From: Tetrahymena thermophila SB210 | Lineage: Eukaryota; Ciliophora; Oligohymenophorea; Hymenostomatida; Tetrahymenidae | NCBI RefSeq assembly: GCF_000189635.1 | Contig: NW_002476353.1 | Span: 1,009,829-1,073,828, forward strand | Direction: 5' to 3' | Length of the DNA: 64,000 nt | In this document: one piece after another, positions 1 to 10,642 of the stretch | Layout: every line of letters begins with the position of its first letter | Numbering within the stretch: the stretch's first letter is position 1 | Position numbers and translations under genes: made by a program | The notes under the pieces: generated by a model | Databases searched by the model: none | What the model saw: only the letters and a program-made list of their open reading frames with translations | Told to the model about the DNA's origin: nothing

Positions 1-672
1 AAATAGCAGGGAAGACTATAATCAATCTCCAAATACCCTAAACAGGAGTGCTGTTGCTAACAACTTGATTTAATCCAAGACTGATGCAAATCGATAAAAT
101 AATACCTAAGTTGATGTTAATTTGGAAGATAGAACCAGTAAGTCCAGATATAGAAACAGGGGACATTTCTTTGACATAAAGAGGAACTACCGCAGTATTC
201 ATACCAACTGCATAACCTAAGATGAATCTGGCAACTAGGAAAGAATATAAATTGCTTATCATAGCGATTGCACATCCTGTAATCATTATGATATCACTAA
301 GCATCATGTACTATCTTCTACCCATCTTGTTTATGATAAACTTGCCAATGTAGCTGCTAACAAGAGCACCAATAGGCATAAAAACTGTGCAAATCGTCTT
401 AAATAATATATTTTAACATTATTAGATAAGAAATACTAAATATTATTTACTTTTAAGTTGTGGAATTCAGATGTATAATCATCAGGAGTTTCTTCATTAT
501 AAATTTAATTATCTTTATACTTATCAACTCCAAAAGCAATAGCTAGTTAATCATAAACGATAGTGAGCTCAGAGATAACATATCCATAAAGAAAGCCTCC
601 AAAGCAAGCAATCTAGGTAATTATAAATACCTAGAGCGTTGATTTGTGCAATTGTTCTTACTTTTGCTACAT
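1..672 (-). CDS. Sugar-transporter-like MFS protein, N-terminal part (runs off left edge)
   Basis: Membrane transporter of the major facilitator superfamily, sugar/polyol porter type, expected to move a hexose-like solute across a membrane. About 206 residues are visible. The start ATG (672) is the first in frame and is followed by FGGFLYGYVIS, the family's first membrane helix. One intron is predicted at 398-450 (53 nt, GTAAAT...TTAAG). After it come the loop signature NKMGRRQY (family pattern DxxGRR), then ARFILGYAVGM and VPLYVKEMSP, which match the conserved GRxxxGxGxG and PxYxxE(I/M)(A/S)P blocks of helices 4-5. The visible end reads QGIWRLI, corresponding to the conserved WR before helix 6. 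Roughly the second half of the protein lies outside the window. It is divergent from the mitochondrial carrier gene on its right. The substrate cannot be inferred. Confidence 0.85.
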
Positions 673-1350
673 TTTTTTAACTATTACTAAAATTATGTAT
701 TTTAATTTTTTTTTATTAATAATATCCAATATTTAATTGAATATTAACTTTTCAATTCCTATATATCTATCAACAATACTAATGTATCTTTTATTAAAAT
801 TTAATTACATGGATTAACTTTACTATCTAGTTTCTCAATTAAAATTTTTAAACAAATTTACCTAATAATTTAGCTCCTTCAAATTATTCAAAAGTCTCTG
901 TCTGTCATAAAGTTAAAAAAAATTCATACATTCACACATTCACAATATTTATTATGTAATTCATTCATAACCTTTATTGTAAAGCCATAGATTTTATAAA
1001 TTAAAAAGATATTCTATTTATCATTTCCTGTGAGTACTATTTAAATTTTGTTACTATCATAATTTATTTAAATCTAAAAAAAGTATATTCTCATGCCTTC
1101 CTAAAATACAAAAACAATATTAATTTTATTTAATTTTAACAACATATTATTTTTTCTAATTTTTATACTTTTTTAAAATTATTGTATCCATCCTATCCAT
1201 AAAAATATTTATGAGAAAGTTAATTACTTTTAGTTTACAAATATTTAGCAAAAATACATATTTAAATATTAATATTATTAAAATTTAGCCAAAATTTTAT
1301 TTACAAAAAAATATTATATATTGATATACCTTTATTGAAATTTAATTGAT
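673..1350. other. Intergenic, divergent promoter region
   Basis: 678 nt of AT-rich DNA between the divergent MFS transporter and mitochondrial carrier genes. Both promoters should lie here, but I see no recognisable box, repeat or small RNA gene. Confidence 0.5.
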
Positions 1351-2682
1351 ATGATTAACTAGTAGTAAAAGGCAAAGCAAGATGAAAAATTTATATATTT
1401 TACATCAATTGCTAGCACTGTATCTGGAATTTTAACCAAATTTTTAGTTCACCCTCTTGATACACTTAAGAATAAGCTACAAGTATTTATGAAAATAATA
1501 TTTTTTATGAAATTAAGATTTATAAAAATGATAATTTATGTTATAGGTTTCAACTTTAAGACTAGATTCTAATAACATAACACGCCATTTTTTTAAAGAA
1601 ATAAGTAAGGATAAATTACATAGATGAAAAAAAATATTTTAAATCGATTGTATTTTATATAGCTGTTTAAACTTGGAAACAAGAAGGAATTAAAGGATTC
1701 TATAAAGGAGTTGGTATTTCTGCTGTAAATTACTTTTCATGAATAATTTATTTTAAGAAAATCTAAACAAATATGATAAATAAAAATAGATTGGTTCTGC
1801 TCCTGCCTTTTCGCTATTTATGACATCATATGAGTACACCAAATAAGTAATCAGTAAAAAACAAGTAAATTATTATCAAATACACTCTTTAAATTTTGAT
1901 CAATTGCTTATATAATAAGATATTTGAGGGGTAGAATTTTATAAAGCACATGATATGCGGATTTAACGCAGAGTTAGTAAGTTGCGTTTTATGGCTACCG
2001 GTAGATGTTTTGAAATAAAGATTATAAGTGCAATCAAACCTTGGACTGTATTAATATAAAAATTCCTTAGATGCTTTTTAGAAAATAGTTTAAAGCGAAG
2101 GGTTCTTTGCTTTGTATAGAGTAATAAATAAATAAGTTTATGTCATTTCTACTTTTTATTATATTAAATATTTTTAATTATATAAAAAATCTTTTCAAAT
2201 TCGTATGTTTATAAATTTAGGGTTTTGGAGCTACTTTGATTTCATTTGGCACATCTGTTGCAATATATTTTGCTTCTTATGAAAAGCTTAAGGAAATTTA
2301 CATTAAGGATCCTAAAAACATTGGATTTTGGTAAAGTTTCTTTTTAGCAGCTATGGCTGGCTGTTTCTCAGGCTTCTTATGCAACCCTCTATTTATGGCC
2401 AAATTAAGACTATAAGTCCAATAAAACTAACTAAATAGTTTTGGTTATCATAATGTTTTCCATGGTATAGCCTAAATTTACAAGAAAGAAGGATTTTATT
2501 CATTTTTCAAAGGTAAAATATTTAAACTTTCTTATTTTTTACTTAGATTTAATAATTAATAAATAGGCATGGTACCTAAACTAATATAAAATACTCCTTA
2601 GAAGGCTTTATCAATGAGTATAACAGAGTTTATAAGGAAATAACTTTTTTATTTTGATGAGAAAGTTTAACAAAAGCATTGA
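1351..2682 (+). CDS. Mitochondrial carrier family (SLC25) protein
   Basis: Solute carrier of the inner mitochondrial membrane type, built from three ~100-residue repeats. Model: exons 1351-1482, 1547-1604, 1663-1724, 1790-1864, 1920-2120, 2221-2512, 2567-2682, giving 311 residues, the normal size for SLC25. Each repeat shows the signature PxDxxK or a variant: HPLDTLKNKLQ in repeat 1, LPVDVLKQRLQ in repeat 2, and NPLFMAKLRLQ in repeat 3 with Phe-Met in place of the usual acidic residue. Each signature is followed by a GIKGFYKG- or GFYSFFKG-type motif. Every intron joins in frame and the exon 3/4 junction restores the family's GxAPAF block. The weak third signature is unusual and makes the substrate class unclear. 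The ATG at 1351 is the first in frame after AT-rich leader sequence. Confidence 0.88.
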
Positions 2683-3240
2683 TGTTCTCTTAATTTATTT
2701 TGAGGAGATTTTTGCATGTATGCATGTAATCAATTCCTGTAAATTGTATTTTTTATATTAACAAAATTAAGGATTTAAGAAACTTAAAGCTGAAATCTTG
2801 GGAAATGAAAATAGATTAAAATAATTAATTGTTTTGACTTTACATTAATAATGAATAATAAATAAATTAATAATAAATGGAAATAAAATAAATAGTAATT
2901 TTTACCTGATTTATAAGATAAATCAAAATTAATGTTTTCCAAATTATCAAATAGAGTTGCAAAATAATAATGAATAAATAATAAATATAACTAACTAACT
3001 ATTATTTTTCAACCACCACACTCAAATTAGAGAATGTTTTTTTCTTTTTTTGATTTTTCAAAAATTAACATTTATTATTTTACAAGATTATTCAATGATT
3101 AAATCCTTTAATTATTTAGCTTTTTTTATATGTAAATGTAGTTAGTAAAAAATTTTTAAGTTTTTGATTTTTTAAACAAAATTTAAAACAAATTATTTCA
3201 TTAATTAATCAATTCAATTAGTAAATATTTAAAGTTATAG
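2683..3240. other. Intergenic spacer
   Basis: AT-rich spacer between two plus-strand genes. It should hold the 3' end of the carrier transcript and the promoter of the pecanex-like gene. No other element is visible. Confidence 0.5.
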
Positions 3241-6200
3241 ATGGAATAATCAAACCAAGTTAACCTTAGGGCTGCTCCAGTTCTCAACAAAAATAAGGAA
3301 ACATATTTTAAAAAGCTAATAATTCATACAATATTAGGAGGATATTTAATAAACGATGAGGAAAGCAATATTGATTTGAGCTTTGGTTTTCACTTATTTT
3401 AGTTACTCCTCTACTTTATGTTTCCGATTATTGTCTTCATCTGTGGTCTGATGGCAAGCAGTAATTCTGACTATGTAGTTGGAGGCATAATTCCAGGAGT
3501 TATTAATTTAGTGATTAACTTAATTCTTTAAGTGATATCCATAATATGGCAAAAAAAAATAAATGAAAATCCACTTTTGGTCAGTGAAAGCGTTAAGCAT
3601 TATTGTACAATTGTTAAGCATAAATCACCCTTAAATTTAATTTACAGTGTATTTATTATGGGTGTTTTATCATTCTTCGCTTCTAATTTTATTTCAAAGG
3701 CAGGAATAGCAGTTTAAATTCTCACTTTAATCACTAGTTTAACGAGTTTTTATTCCTTAGTTAGTGCGTCTCCCTCTGAATTTTCATAAATTAGCAACAA
3801 TAATATCGATTTAGGTAGGTATTCAACGGCTCACATGAGATCTTAGTATTTTCTTCTTCTCTTAATAATAAACTTCTGTCTAGATACTAAAAGCAATAAT
3901 ATTGTGTTTAGCATACTTATACCCTTACTTCCTCTACTATGGGCATTAGGCTGCTTAAGCAGTTTATATGTAAGTTTTATTTATGGAGTAGAAAAGCTGA
4001 ATCAATACATTCTTGGTAATAGCGAAACAACTTCAAGTGATTTAAGATTAACAATAAGTACTGCTATTTAATTAATTGTAATCTTAATCATATCAGTTAT
4101 AGTTGCTAACTCATACTCAAAAGTAAATCATTCTACTTAGATTAATTTTAATATTTATTTTCTTTAATAAAAGTAACATCTACTCGACAGAGTAAAGCTA
4201 TCAACCTTGTTATCAAGCATTTTAGGTTTTATCTTAAGTTGGAATTATCTTTTCAAACTAGGAATAGCAAGTTCTACTAAAAGCAAAGAAAGCGCTTTGT
4301 ACATATGGACATTCAAGGTGATTTTATTAGCTTCAAGTATTATCTTCCCTTTAGTATTTTCTTAAACTGATGATGGAAAAACTATTTGTTTAATAAGTTT
4401 GATTGCATTTGTAATAAATATTATTAGTTAATACTCATAGAATGCATACATATTTGAAAGATTTACAGGAATAACTGATAAGTTTAATAGATTATTATGC
4501 TTGGTTCAGTAAATTATATTTACAGCAGCAATAAGTTAAGTTTCGCTAAGTGCTGCATAAACATTCTCTGAATACGATTTTACTTAATTTGATAAAAATT
4601 ATATTTTCATTCAAGTAGTTCTAATTTATAGATTATTTCATTAGATTTATACAAATCCTCTAATGACAGGATTAATGCTTAGCGAAATTTATATTTACAG
4701 CGTTGCAAGAAATGAAAAACCATCTTTAATTCTAATTTACTCTCCTCTTTTGTACATAGGAAACTATGCTATAAGCAACTTTTTAAAAAGAATACTTATC
4801 TGGCTTTATTCAATTATTAAGATGAACTCTTCCAAAAAATAAAGAATACAAAGACTAGGCCTTTTTAATATTTTATCCTTTACAATTTTCCTTCCATTAA
4901 ACTTAATAAGTAAATTAACTAATTAATGATAAATAAATAAAAATATTTAATACTATTTTACAAATTAATTTTTAGGTATTTGCGTGACAAGCATTTTAGA
5001 TATTCCATTTCTCCCTTTCTTGGGTTTGCCATTATATTTTATAGGTTTCCCTAGACCAAAAAGATTTTGGCCTGAAGTGAAGCAAGTGATTAAGAATTCA
5101 GGAGAAAGTTTGTTGTATTAAAAGTTCTTAAAGAATTTTTAACCCTCTTTTAGTTAGATTTTAAGAAAGAGAAACATTCAAGTTGGTGAATTTTTCTTGA
5201 TTAGAATTGAAAAGTATCTTGCTACAATTTAAATTTTAGAAAATGGGTAATTTTATTTGTTACTATTTGATGTTGTTATATTAATAATTATATTTTAAAG
5301 GTAAAACTATGTAGTGGTCTAGCTTAGAGGATTAGAGTCATAAGAAATGACAAGTTGTCATAGCATCGAAGCTAATTAAATAGATAGAATTATAGAGGAA
5401 ACTTATGTTAAAAAAATGTGTTTCTTTAAAGATTATTTAGGATCAATAAAGCCTGTTTAGCAATTTAAAGTAAAAGCATATGAAGAAAATTAGTTACAGT
5501 TCACAGGAATTATAACAGATAGTGGATTTGTTTAAGGATTCAAAGATATATTATTAAAAATGTTAGTTTATTTTGCTAATTAAGTAATTTATATGCCTGA
5601 AGATGAAGAAATCATAGATAAATTGCTTTAAAATTATGGCGATTATGTTCTTCACCAAAACTACCATACAGAAAAATTCCCAAATTAATTTAGCACATTT
5701 ATTTAGTTTGATCCTTTTTCTAAAAAAAGCATGTACTCTGAAGCTATTAAAAAATTACAGTAAATGAAATTCAAAGAAACAGCACACTTTGATAACCCAA
5801 AATAAGCTAATAACGGAAAATCTGGATTTAATTTAGATGAGGATTTAGATGGATTTTTTAAGAGTAAAAAAGTTGTTGATGTGAAACCATAAGCAAACGA
5901 GAATAAGCAAACTGCTAACAAAAAAAGCTAAGAGCCTGTTTTTAATATGCCAAACGATGCAAAAATTAAGCAAAATAATAATAATAATTACAATTAAAAC
6001 AACGTCTTAAATGAAGACACTTGGGGTAAAAATAACGCAAATAAATTAGGAGTTCAAGTAAATTAAAATACAAATTAATAAAATCCAAAAAATAACATAA
6101 ATATTAATAATAATCAGTAAAAACCAAAGAATGATTTGGATGATTTGTTAGACGATTTATCAGTCAAGTCAAATAAGCAACAAAACTATGAAAAAAAAGA

Positions 6201-7896
6201 AATTAAGGCTCCTATCAATAACCCATTTTAAAATTATGGAAAAAATCAAGCAGTCAATTACCAAGCTGAAAGTTAAGAAAAGAACATTGAAATGGAGAAT
6301 AATCTTGCTTAGAGCAGACATATAAAAACTCCAAACGATTAATTCCATCAAGGATTTAACAATAAATAAAATAGTGTAAATATAAGTGGAAATAACAATC
6401 TAAATAACTCGTCAAATAAAGATTATAATTAGTAAGGATCATAAGCTCATAGCTAGTTTGTTTCTAATGCAAATAGTGTAATAGTTAACAACCCTCAGAT
6501 TTAACTAGCAGCTTTGAATAATGCTAGCAGAGTAACTTCATAAATTCAAAGTAATGGAAGAGTTGCTTCAATCAGCACTTAAAATAATAATAATTCTGAA
6601 TTTTTCTAATAAATCTAAGCACCTATTCTCAATTCTCAGCAGTTTAACATTTAACCAAAAAGAGAAAATATAGCTACTCCTCCTCCTCAGTAACAAAACT
6701 AGTAACAACAAAATATTTAAAAGTAAAAAATTAATCCTATCGAAGAAGATGATGATGACATAGATAACTACCTTAAGAAAATGATATCTGAAGATGATAA
6801 AAAAGTAAACACTTACAAAGAATAATAAAATTAGAATATGTAAAATGATAAATATTACAACAACTATGATAAAAATAACAACAATAATAATTCACTTCTT
6901 CATTAATCGATGCAATAGGCTTCAGATAGCAAGTTAAAGACTCAATAAAATCATAATGCCTAAAATGTTTAAAGATAGCTTAATCTGTAAGGAGATGATA
7001 AAGACGATATAGATAATTTTTTGGCAGATTTGCTTGAAGATAAGCGTCCGAAAGCATAAGCACCTCCAATGATGATGCTCAATTTAGAAGATGAATTAAA
7101 TGATAGCTAAAATATAAACTAAAACTAACGCTTGAATACAAATTAAAAGAACAATATACCTGGAGGTAGTAATTCTTCTTAGTCAAACACTAGAGTAAGT
7201 GGTGAGAGGTCGCCAAAAGATATTTCAAATGGAAATGTCTCTAAACAGATGGAAAAGATTTAAAAACTTGTTTATCTATTATTTAGTTTATTAACTAACG
7301 ATAGTAATTTTGACAAAACTTAAATTGATTAAGAGCTGCTCTTTAAAAATTTTAAAGACAGTCATAACATTCAACAAATTAGAATCTTCAAAAATGCTCC
7401 TAAAAATTTAGATTTCACAAAAATATTTTTAATCATGAATAAATCAATTCGTTATGCTATAAAAATAGCCTATGATACATTTGCCATTATGGGTTCGTTA
7501 GACGACATACAAAATCAAGATTTACTAGATTCAATCAAAGAAAATGATACAGATTGTTAAATAGGAATGGGAAGTGACCATGATTGGAGTGAAGCAATTG
7601 AAAGAGAAGTGAATTCATTGTGGTCATTACACTTTAATCATGCTGAAAGAGCAGTTAGCATCTTCAGAAGCCACTTTAAAGAAATCAATTGCAATTTATT
7701 CACCCTAGATGAAAACGTAGTGACAAGTATTTGGTCTAATCTAGTTTTCGAGCTTTATTATGCAACTAATGATGATGATGAAAGATACTCAATATAGACT
7801 CATGAACAATTCTTTAGAAATTTAATTATCCAAAATTCTGAAGAACCTTTAGGATATGCACCATTTTATTCTGGCCCTACTTTAATTAAATATTGA
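3241..7896 (+). CDS. Pecanex-like multi-pass membrane protein with Q/N-rich insert
   Basis: Homolog of pecanex (PCNX), a multi-pass membrane protein of the secretory pathway known from Drosophila and humans. Model: exons 3241-4909, 4976-5246, 5301-7896, 1511 residues. The first ~560 residues hold about nine or more hydrophobic segments. Exon 2 has the diagnostic block DIPFLPFLGLP followed by FPRPKRFWPE (near residue 580). Exon 3 has QLRGLES...CHSIEA (near residue 655), matching the pecanex-family LRGLE...C...EA region. A very Asn/Gln-rich, probably disordered insert spans about residues 850-1290, with acidic DDLDDLLDDL-type patches. It is followed by a globular C-terminal region, about residues 1300-1511. 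The intron at 5247-5300 is 54 nt and in frame, so it could in principle be retained; removing it restores the family alignment. Exact molecular function of the family is poorly known. Confidence 0.8.
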
Positions 7897-8638
7897 CAAA
7901 ATGAATAAAAATTACTTTTGTTTATTTTATGATGATAAATATACTTTAATGTTTTAAATTATTATTTTTCAAAAAATAAATAAAATTTGTAAATTAAGGA
8001 ATATTAAATTTTATTTGCATCAACAAAAAAATATCCTAACGATAAAAAAATTTCAATTAAGTATTGGTATTTGTATTTTACATTAATTTCTGGATAATAA
8101 AAAAGTTAAAGTTAAATATGAATTAATATTAAAGTTAGTAAATTTTTTTAAATTATTTTATTTACATTATTTAGTATTTAAATAAAAAGATAAAAATTAG
8201 GGTTAACCATTACACTAGAATTAATTATTTTATAATCAACTAACTAGTGTTTGAGCATTGCTTGCTAAAAAATACATACCATTTTTATTGAAATTAATGA
8301 TACCAAGTTTACTTATAAATTTAATTATACATTTATTTATTTTACAATTTAAATCATTTTTATTAGGTTTAAATTCTTAAAATTTGTATTTATTTCCTAT
8401 AAATAATCTTTATTTTTCTTTTCTTCTTATATAAAATTTAGCAAATAATTTGATTAGATATCAATTTCATATATTAATTACCACATCCTTTATTTATAAT
8501 TTAAGTATACTTACAGAAATTATTTACATACCGATAATGTAGCTACAATAAATAATAGTTGTTAAAAATATTTAATGAGCTACAATGCAGGAGCTTGCTT
8601 ATAAACATAATATTCAAAGTTAAAAATACAAATACAAA
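7897..8638. other. Intergenic spacer between convergent genes
   Basis: 742 nt of AT-rich DNA between the 3' ends of the pecanex-like and SDF2-like genes. No ORF, RNA gene or repeat is supportable. Confidence 0.5.
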
Positions 8639-9902
8639 TCAAAGATCATCTCTTCTGTTGAAATTAACTTCTTCATATTCATCTTCTTCAACATTTGCAT
8701 CCTTTTTGGTATTAGAAGATGGGTTATAATGTTCTTCATCATCGTCATCATCATCATCATAGTCATTTAAAGGATCTTTATCGTTATCGTTAGAAAATTA
8801 ACTTTTTTACAAGATTATACCCTTTTGATTTATTAACAAGCTATTTATCTTAAAATTAAAAATAATATTTATTTACTCCAACAATTTTCCATTTTGTTTC
8901 ATTGTCTTTTGATCTCTAGCAAGAAACTTCTAAATGATTCATAATAGGACAGTTAAAACCGCAGTTATTTTAATTAAAGGAGAATCTTCTGCTTGTTGTT
9001 AAAAATTAGCTTGTATTTAAGTGTTAAAGATAAAATTCTGTCTTTCCTACTAGATCTGAACCTTTGGATTAACCTATACATTCAATCACAAAATTGTCAT
9101 CTATATTTATATATATGTATTGTTAAATGTGTGCTAAATAATATCAAATAAATTTCCTACTTCCATCGCTTTCACCATTTTATCCTTGAGCAGATATCTA
9201 TATTTAAAGAAAATAATTCATTTTAAAATCAATCAAAAATGCTTATTTACTTCTAATTTATTGCTAACAGGTGATGCATGGTTAGATCCATATATGTTCT
9301 TTCCTGTGTTAATGTGCTCAAGACGAATAATATCACCACATTTAACAGTATTGGCTTTATAAAAGTTTTGTAAATTAATTATTTAGGATTCAGTAATTAG
9401 GTATTTAATTAGTTTACTAAAAGTTTAAATTGGCTTTCCATGACCGTGCTTGATTGTGAAATAGCTACCAATTTCAGAGTCGCTTTCAGTTGCTATTTTG
9501 AATTTAGTTTTTTAAAATTAGCATATCTAAATTTTTTAAAAATATCAAAAATACCAGTTACAACTTAGCCTCTTGAACCAGAACCATAAGAAACATCCAT
9601 GCTGTATAAACTTTTTAAATAAAACAAATTGATAGCTTATTATATGAATATGATAAAAATTAATTACTGATGTCTTGAATTTTAATTTCTAATTCTAAGG
9701 GTTGATCCATAATAAATTGCTTTTTGATCTAAATTTAATATTATTTTAAATGTTTTTCTAAAATTTAGACTATTATTTTTTATGTAAATTTTTTCTATAA
9801 TATAATACTTAATTCATTTTATATTTCTTCCTTAGTAGGATGCTCGTGGCAGTAAATAAAAGCAGAAGCTAGTATTAAAAAGCTAATTATATAAACCTTC
9901 AT
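8639..9902 (-). CDS. SDF2-like MIR-domain ER protein
   Basis: Soluble ER-lumen protein related to SDF2/SDF2L1, which act with ER chaperones in protein quality control. Model: eight exons (9809-9902, 9668-9728, 9555-9610, 9418-9492, 9251-9354, 9161-9197, 8877-9100, 8639-8821), 277 residues, all junctions in frame. It starts with a clear signal peptide (MKVYIISFLILASAF). Three MIR-type segments follow: YYGSTLRIRN...SRHHLYS with SYGSGSRGQVVT, VKCGDIIRLEH...GKNIYGSNHASPVS, and the last segment ending WKIVGGIILQ. This order and spacing match SDF2. Unlike the ~215-residue animal proteins it carries an Asp/Glu-rich C-terminal tail and ends in RDDL, which resembles KDEL/HDEL retrieval signals. Splices for exons 6-8 are set by continuity with SDF2. 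Confidence 0.87.
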
Positions 9903-10642
9903 TCTTATTTGAGTTCTTTAAGTTTTCTCCTACTTGAATAAATTAATTTAAAGATTTTAATTAATGTATCTATTAATAATTTATAAAGTTTTATTGTTTT
10001 TTGATTGTTATCAAAGTTTGATTTGATTTGATTTAATTTGTTTGAAAAAAGAGAAGATTTGCAAAACTTTCTTTATTATTAAACTAAGAAACTAACAAAG
10101 AAACAATTAAATAAATAAATAAATTACTATCAATCTCTTTATATTTTACGTGTAGCTACAATAATAATAGTTACTTGTTGATTTAAGTATTGAATATTCA
10201 AAATTCTCTTAAATTTTTAACTAAAATCACTTCTACTTAATTCAAATAAATCAAAATAAATAAAAAAATTTCTTTTATCTTGCCTAAATAAAATGCTGTT
10301 CTAATATTCAATTAAATTTGCAGTATAATTTAATAAATATTTTATTTATAAAAATAATGATACATTTTATTACTTAACTTAATAACTTTTCTTTTATTTG
10401 ACATAATTCCTTCATATAACAATAAAATAATAAAAAAATTTCTGAAAAAAGTAAACAAGTTTTTTATTTAAGAAATCTTAATGGTGGAAATAAAATTTCA
10501 TTTCATGCTATTTTTAATTTTTTTTGATAGAAAAACATAAAATTTATAGAAATCAGTCTAAATTATATTTAGATTTTGAAAAAAAAGTGAGAGTTAATTT
10601 TACAAACATTTGAAATACAGAAATTTACTAAAATTTTATAAA
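9903..10642. other. Intergenic spacer
   Basis: 740 nt of AT-rich DNA between two minus-strand genes. It should include the SDF2-like promoter and the helicase 3' UTR. No further feature is seen. A hydrophobic plus-strand ORF that begins at 10610 is only the antisense of the helicase tail. Confidence 0.45.
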
